NCBI RefSeq assembly: GCF_949987515.2
Contig: NC_082689.1
Span: forward strand, 3,724,001 to 3,788,000
From: Delphinus delphis
Lineage: Eukaryota; Chordata; Mammalia; Artiodactyla; Delphinidae
Direction of reading: 5' to 3'
Length of the DNA: 64,000 nucleotides
Position numbers and translations under genes: made by a program. The notes beneath the pieces are model-generated. The model was given only the letters and a program-made list of their open reading frames with translations, did no database searches and was not told the origin of the DNA. Positions 59,974 through 64,000 of the stretch are shown piece by piece (within the stretch, counting starts at the first letter, position 1; each line of letters starts with the position of its first letter).

Positions 59974-59982
59974 CAAGATGGC
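59974..59982 (+). promoter_or_regulatory. YY1-like motif at the L1 5' end
   Basis: CAAGATGGC contains the ATGGC core of the YY1 motif. In human L1 the YY1 site near the 5' end directs the transcription start to the first base. Position about 17 of this element fits that role, but this is inference from one copy. Confidence 0.5.
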
Positions 59983-60050
59983 AGAGCAGGGAGACCCTGA
60001 GCTCACCTCCTCCTGTGAGTACACCAAAATTACAACAACTTATGGGGCAA

Positions 60051-60608
60051 CTATCTACGAGAACAGCCTGAAGACCAGCAGAAAAGAGTTTCCACAGCTA
60101 AAGATCTAAAAAAGGAATCACAGTGAGAGGAGCAGGAGGGGAAGAGACACAGTCTAGTCAAGACCCATACCACCAGGTAGGCGACCACAAATAGGACGGT
60201 AATTACAATTGCAGAGGTGCTCCCCAAGGATTGAGGGGTTGAGCCCCACATCAGGCTCCCCAGCCTGTGGGTCCTGCACGGGGAAGGTGAGCCTTCACAA
60301 CATCTGGCTTTGAAGGCCAGCAGAGCTTGAGAACAGGAGAGCTGGAGGGCTGTAGGAAATAGAGACTTCATTCTATAGGAAATAGCAACTCTATACTTAA
60401 AGGGCATGCACAAAGCCTCACATACTCCTAGTCCCAGTGCAGAGGCAGTAGTTTGAAAGGAGCCTGGGTCAGACCCACTTGCTGATCTTAGAGAGTGTCC
60501 CAGAGAGGCAGGGGGCAACTCGGACTCCTCCTGGGGACATAGATGCCTGCAACAACCGTTTTTGGGTACTTGTTCTTCTATGATGACACTGGTGCTGGCA
60601 AACACCAT
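60051..60608 (-). other. 185-codon open frame antisense to the L1 5'UTR
   Basis: The frame starts at ATG (minus strand, 60606-60608) and runs 185 codons without a stop, fully inside the L1 5'UTR on the opposite strand. Residues about 132-156 form a hydrophobic stretch long enough for one membrane helix. The product is Cys- and Ser-rich and matches no domain I know. Primate L1 encodes ORF0 antisense in its 5'UTR, but that is a different family and much shorter. The 5'UTR here is GC-rich, so a frame of this length by chance is plausible. I would not annotate it as a gene on this evidence. Confidence 0.3.
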
Positions 60609-61059
60609 TTTGAAATCCTCTCTCTAGCCTACTAGGACCAGGGGCTTACCTATCCATCAGTGGGCTGGCACCAGTCCTGGAACCCCTGGACCATGCAGCA
60701 GACACCCACCAGCAGGCTGGCATCAGCCCTGAGCACCCCCAGGCTGCACAATCAGACATGCTTGGACCTGGTTTCACCCACCAGTGGGCCAGAAGCTACC
60801 ACATGAGGCAGAACTTGGCAGCCAACCTGGCCAGGGGCCAGCCCAGTGTACCAGAACACTCACAGTAGTTGGACTCCCCACAACAGAAGGCCCATGCAGC
60901 CCACACAGGGGGCACGCCTAGAGCCTATATCTCTGCTGATCAGAAGGAAGTGTGCTGTTGGGCACCATAGGACATGTCCTACATAAGGCCACTTTTCCAA
61001 GATTGGGAAACATAACCAACCTACCTAATACATAGAAATAAACAAAGAGAATTAGGCAA

Positions 61060-61990
61060 ATAAGGAGACAGAGGAATATGTTCCCAATGAAGGAATAAGA
61101 CAAAACCTTAGAAAAAGGTCTGAACAGAGTGGAGATAGGCAATCTACCTGATAAAGAATTCAAGGGAATTATCAAAATGATGCTCAAAGAACTTGGAAGA
61201 AGAATGGATGAACACAGTGAGAATTTCAACAGAGTCGTAAAATATAAAAAAAAACAAAACAGAGCTGAAGAATACAATTAGTGAAATTAAAAAATACATT
61301 AGAAGCAATCAATAACAGATTAAGCATACAGAGGAACAGATCAGTGAACTGGAAGACAGAGTAGGGGAAATCACCCAAGCTGAACAGAAATAAGAAAAAA
61401 GAGTTTTTAAAAATGAGGATATTTTAAGAGACATTTGGGACAATAGCAAACACAACAACATTCACAGTATAGGGGTTCCCGAAGGAGAAGAGAGAGAAAA
61501 GCGGGCAGAGAATTTATTTGAAAAAATATTAGCTGAAAATCTCCCTAACCTGGGGAAGGAAACAGACATCCAGTTCTAGGAAAGACAGAGAATTCCAAAC
61601 AAAATGAACCCAAAGAGGCCCACCCCAAGATACATTATAATTAAAATGGCAAGAATTAAAGATAAAGGGAGAATCTTGAAAGCAGTAAGAGAAAAATAAC
61701 TAGCTAAGCACAAAGGAGCTCCCTTAAGACTATCAGCTGCCTTTTCAGCAGAAATTCTGCAGGCCAGGTGGAGTGGCGTGAGATGTTCAACGTGATGAAA
61801 GGAAAAAAACCTACAAACAAGAGCGTTCTACTTGGAAAGGCTATCATTCAGATCTGATGGAGAGATCAAAAGTTTTACAGACAAGCAAAAGCTAAAAGAG
61901 TTGAACATCACCAAACCAGCTTTACAAGACATCTTAAAGGGACTTCTCTAAGTGAAAAAGGAAAGGTCGCAACTAGAAATGTGAAAAGTA
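61060..61990 (+). pseudogene. L1 ORF1, broken
   Basis: The text of L1 ORF1, which encodes an RNA-binding chaperone with coiled coil, RRM and C-terminal domain, can be followed from GATAAAGAATTCAAGGGAATTATC (about 61151) through CAGTGAACTGGAAGACAGAG to AAAGGGACTTCTCTAAGTG. It is not open: for example TAG at 61577-61579 follows CAGTTC, and AAATAACTAGC near 61694 adds more stops. Small indels disturb the frame. It cannot give a full ORF1 protein. An old L1M-like subfamily is likely. Confidence 0.75.
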
Positions 61991-61999
61991 CGAAATATA

Positions 62000-64000
62000 C
62001 AACCTCTCAAAACTGAACCAGGAGGAAATAGAAAATATGTACAGAACAATTACCAGTAATGAAATTGTATTAGTAATTTTAAAACTTCCAATAAACAAAA
62101 ATCCAGGACCAGATGTCTTCATGGGTGAATTCTACTAAATATTTAGAGGAGACTTAACACCTCTCCTCAAACCATTCCAAAAAATTGCAGAGGAAGGAAC
62201 ACTTCTGAACTCATTCTACAAGGCTCCTCTCACCCTGATACAAAAACCAGAGACTCCACAAAAAAAGAAAATGACAGGGGCTTCCCTGGTGGTGCAGTGG
62301 TTAAGAATCCGCCTGCCAATGCAGGGGACACAGGTTCGAGCCCTGGTCCAGGAAGATCCCACATGCCATGGAGCAACTAAGCCCATGTGCCACAAATACT
62401 GAGCCTGTGTTCTAGAACCCACAAGTCACAACTACTGAAGCCTGTGCATCTAGAGTCTGTGCTCCACAAGAAGAAAAGCCACAGCAATGAGAAACCCATG
62501 CACTGCAATGAAGAGTAACCCCTGCTCACCACAACTAGAGAAAGCCCGCGTGCAGCAATGAAGACACAATGCAGCCAAAAATAAAATAAATAAATTTATT
62601 TTTTTAAAAAAGAAAATGACAGGCCAATATTACTGATGAATGTAGAGGCAAAAATCCTCAAGAAAATATTAGCAAACTGAATTTGACAATACATTAAAAG
62701 GATCATACAACATGATTAATTGGGATTTATCCTAGAGATCAAGAATGACTCAACATCCACAAATCAATCAATGTGGTATACCACATTAACAAATTGAAGA
62801 ATAAAAATCAAATGATCATCTCAATAGATGCAGAAAAATCTTTTGACAAAATTCAACATCCATTTATGACAAAAACTTTCAACAAAGTGAGGATAGAGGG
62901 AATATACCTCAACATAATAAAGGCCATATATGACAGACCTACAGCCAACATCATACTCAATTATGAAAAACTGAAAACATTTCCTTTAAGATCAGGAACA
63001 AGATAAGGATGTCCATTCTTTTCAATTTTACTCAACATAGTATTGGAAGTCCTAGCCACAGCAGTCCAACGAGGAAAAGAAATAAAAGGAATCCAAATTG
63101 GAAAGGAAGAGTTAAAATGTTATGTTTGCAGATGGCATGATATACTGTATATAAAAAATCCACCACAGATGCCACCCAAATGAATTAGAACTAATAAATG
63201 AATTCAGTAAAGTTACAGTATACAAAATTAATATGCAGAAATCTGTTGTGTTTTTATACACTAACGATGAACTATCAGAAAAAGAAATTAAGAAAGCAAT
63301 CCTATTTATAATTGCACTGAAAAGAATAAAATACCTAGGAATAAGTCAAACCAAGGAAGTCAAAGACTTGTACCTGGAAAACTAAAAGATATCGGTAAAA
63401 GAAATTGAAGATGACTCAAACAAATGAAAAGATATATTGTGCTCATGGATTGGAAGAATCAATATTGTTAAAATGGCCATGTTACTGATGACAGTCTTCA
63501 GATTCAATGAAATGCCTAACAAAATACCAATGACATTTTTCACAGAGCTAGGGAAAAAATTCTAAAATTTGTATGGAAACATAATGGACCCCAAATAGCC
63601 AAAACAATTTTGAGAAATAAGAACAAAACTGGAGGTATCACTCTCCTTGCTTTCAAACTATACTGCAAATCTACAGTAATCAAAACAGTATGGCACTGGC
63701 ACAAAAACAAATATATAGATAAATGAAATCAAATAGAGAGCCAAGAAATGAACCTATATTTATGTGGACAATTAATTTATGACAAAGAAGGCAAGAATAT
63801 ACAATGGGGAAATGACAGCCTCTTCAATAAATGGTGTTGGGAAAATTGGACAGCTACATGCAAAGGAGTCAAACTGGACTACTTTCTCACACCATATACA
63901 AAAATAAACTCAAGATATATTAAAGACCTAAATGTAAGACTGGAAACCATAAAACTCCTAGAAGAAAACAGAGGCAGTGCACTCTTTTACCTTGATCTAA
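62000..64000 (+). pseudogene. L1 ORF2, endonuclease missing, reverse transcriptase broken
   Basis: ORF2 normally encodes an N-terminal apurinic endonuclease and a reverse transcriptase. Here the endonuclease part is absent. Coding similarity starts near 62000 and continues past the SINE (62279-62605) through [13 protein letters not shown] residues at 62819 to the thumb and C-terminal region at 64000. Breaks visible are TAA at 62136-62138, TAA at 63004-63006 just after the RSGTR residues, and many later frame changes. The catalytic motif at 63125-63136 reads FADG, so the second aspartate of the reverse-transcriptase active site is replaced by glycine. The copy continues beyond the window. Confidence 0.85.
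62279..62605 (+). mobile_element. Long CHR-type SINE inserted in L1 ORF2
   Basis: It begins GGCTTCCCTGGTGGTGCAG and has a B-box-like GGTTCGAGCC at about 62334. It continues through CACAACTACTGAAGCC, GAAGCCCGCGTG-like, and GCAGCCAAAAATAAAATAAATAAATTTATTTTTTT. Exact 18-bp target duplications AAAAAAGAAAATGACAGG lie at 62261-62278 and 62606-62623, fixing the borders. At 327 bp it is the longest SINE in the window. Confidence 0.95.

Larger units (their letters stand above)
59958..64000 (+). mobile_element. L1 retrotransposon with 5'UTR, internally deleted, SINE-interrupted, cut by window edge
   Basis: The element begins near GAGGAGGTAGGACCAAGATGGC and carries a GC-rich 5'UTR (to about 61050), a decayed ORF1 (about 61060-61990), and ORF2 from just upstream of the reverse-transcriptase core to the window end. 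The endonuclease part of ORF2 is missing between about 61990 and 62010. A CHR SINE splits ORF2 at 62279-62605. The start looks like a true 5' end because of the YY1-like motif near base 17. It cannot be autonomous: see the ORF entries. Confidence 0.88.

Noticed and set aside
62773..63006. A 77-codon coding gene
   Set aside because: It is part of the L1 reverse transcriptase, ended by a stop in place of a codon of the domain.

Overview
This window looks like mammalian nuclear DNA, most probably from a cetacean. The key evidence is four well-preserved tRNA-derived SINEs of the CHR-2 type (2698-2905, 4917-5131, 6144-6359, 37273-37487). Three relatives of the longer or shorter CHR type (8367-8637, 16689-16811, 62279-62605) and L1 3' ends of the cetartiodactyl type add support. 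I see no BovB or Bov-tA repeats, which a ruminant window this size would normally carry. The species cannot be resolved from repeats alone.

I find no host protein-coding exon, tRNA, rRNA or other functional RNA gene that I can support. The window is intergenic or intronic sequence built from layers of interspersed repeats. The open frames are short, and many are translations of SINEs, L1 or microsatellites.

Layout: 1-12 kb has a GGAT-type microsatellite, GC-rich unassigned DNA, four SINEs, a MaLR LTR split by a SINE, a 55-bp tandem duplication, and a pair of diverged direct repeats, the first followed by a possible retroviral dUTPase remnant. 12-18 kb holds old MIR, L2 and L1 pieces. 18-25 kb is largely unassigned apart from one young L1 3' end. 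25-33 kb is dominated by decayed L1 in both orientations. 34.4 kb has a 270-bp alternating CA/CG microsatellite. 36-41 kb holds an L2 split by a SINE and a young L1 3' end. 41-45 kb has two MaLR LTRs and a MER5-type element. 47-50 kb has L2 split by an intact MER1-type hAT transposon with a perfect 8-bp target duplication. 50-57 kb has MIR and L2 pieces and an (AC)17 tract. 57-64 kb ends with an L1 3' end and a structurally interesting L1. That L1 starts at about 59958 with a 5'UTR, has decayed ORF1, lacks the endonuclease part of ORF2, carries a changed reverse-transcriptase active site, hosts a SINE with an 18-bp target duplication, and runs off the window edge.

These parts do not form a pathway. 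Their value is as a record of insertion order: MIR and L2 are oldest, then MER5, MER1 and MaLR, then L1M, and finally CHR SINEs and cetartiodactyl L1. The most unusual item is a 185-codon open frame antisense to the L1 5'UTR (60051-60608), in the same relative place as primate L1 ORF0. I cannot tell from one copy whether it is meaningful.
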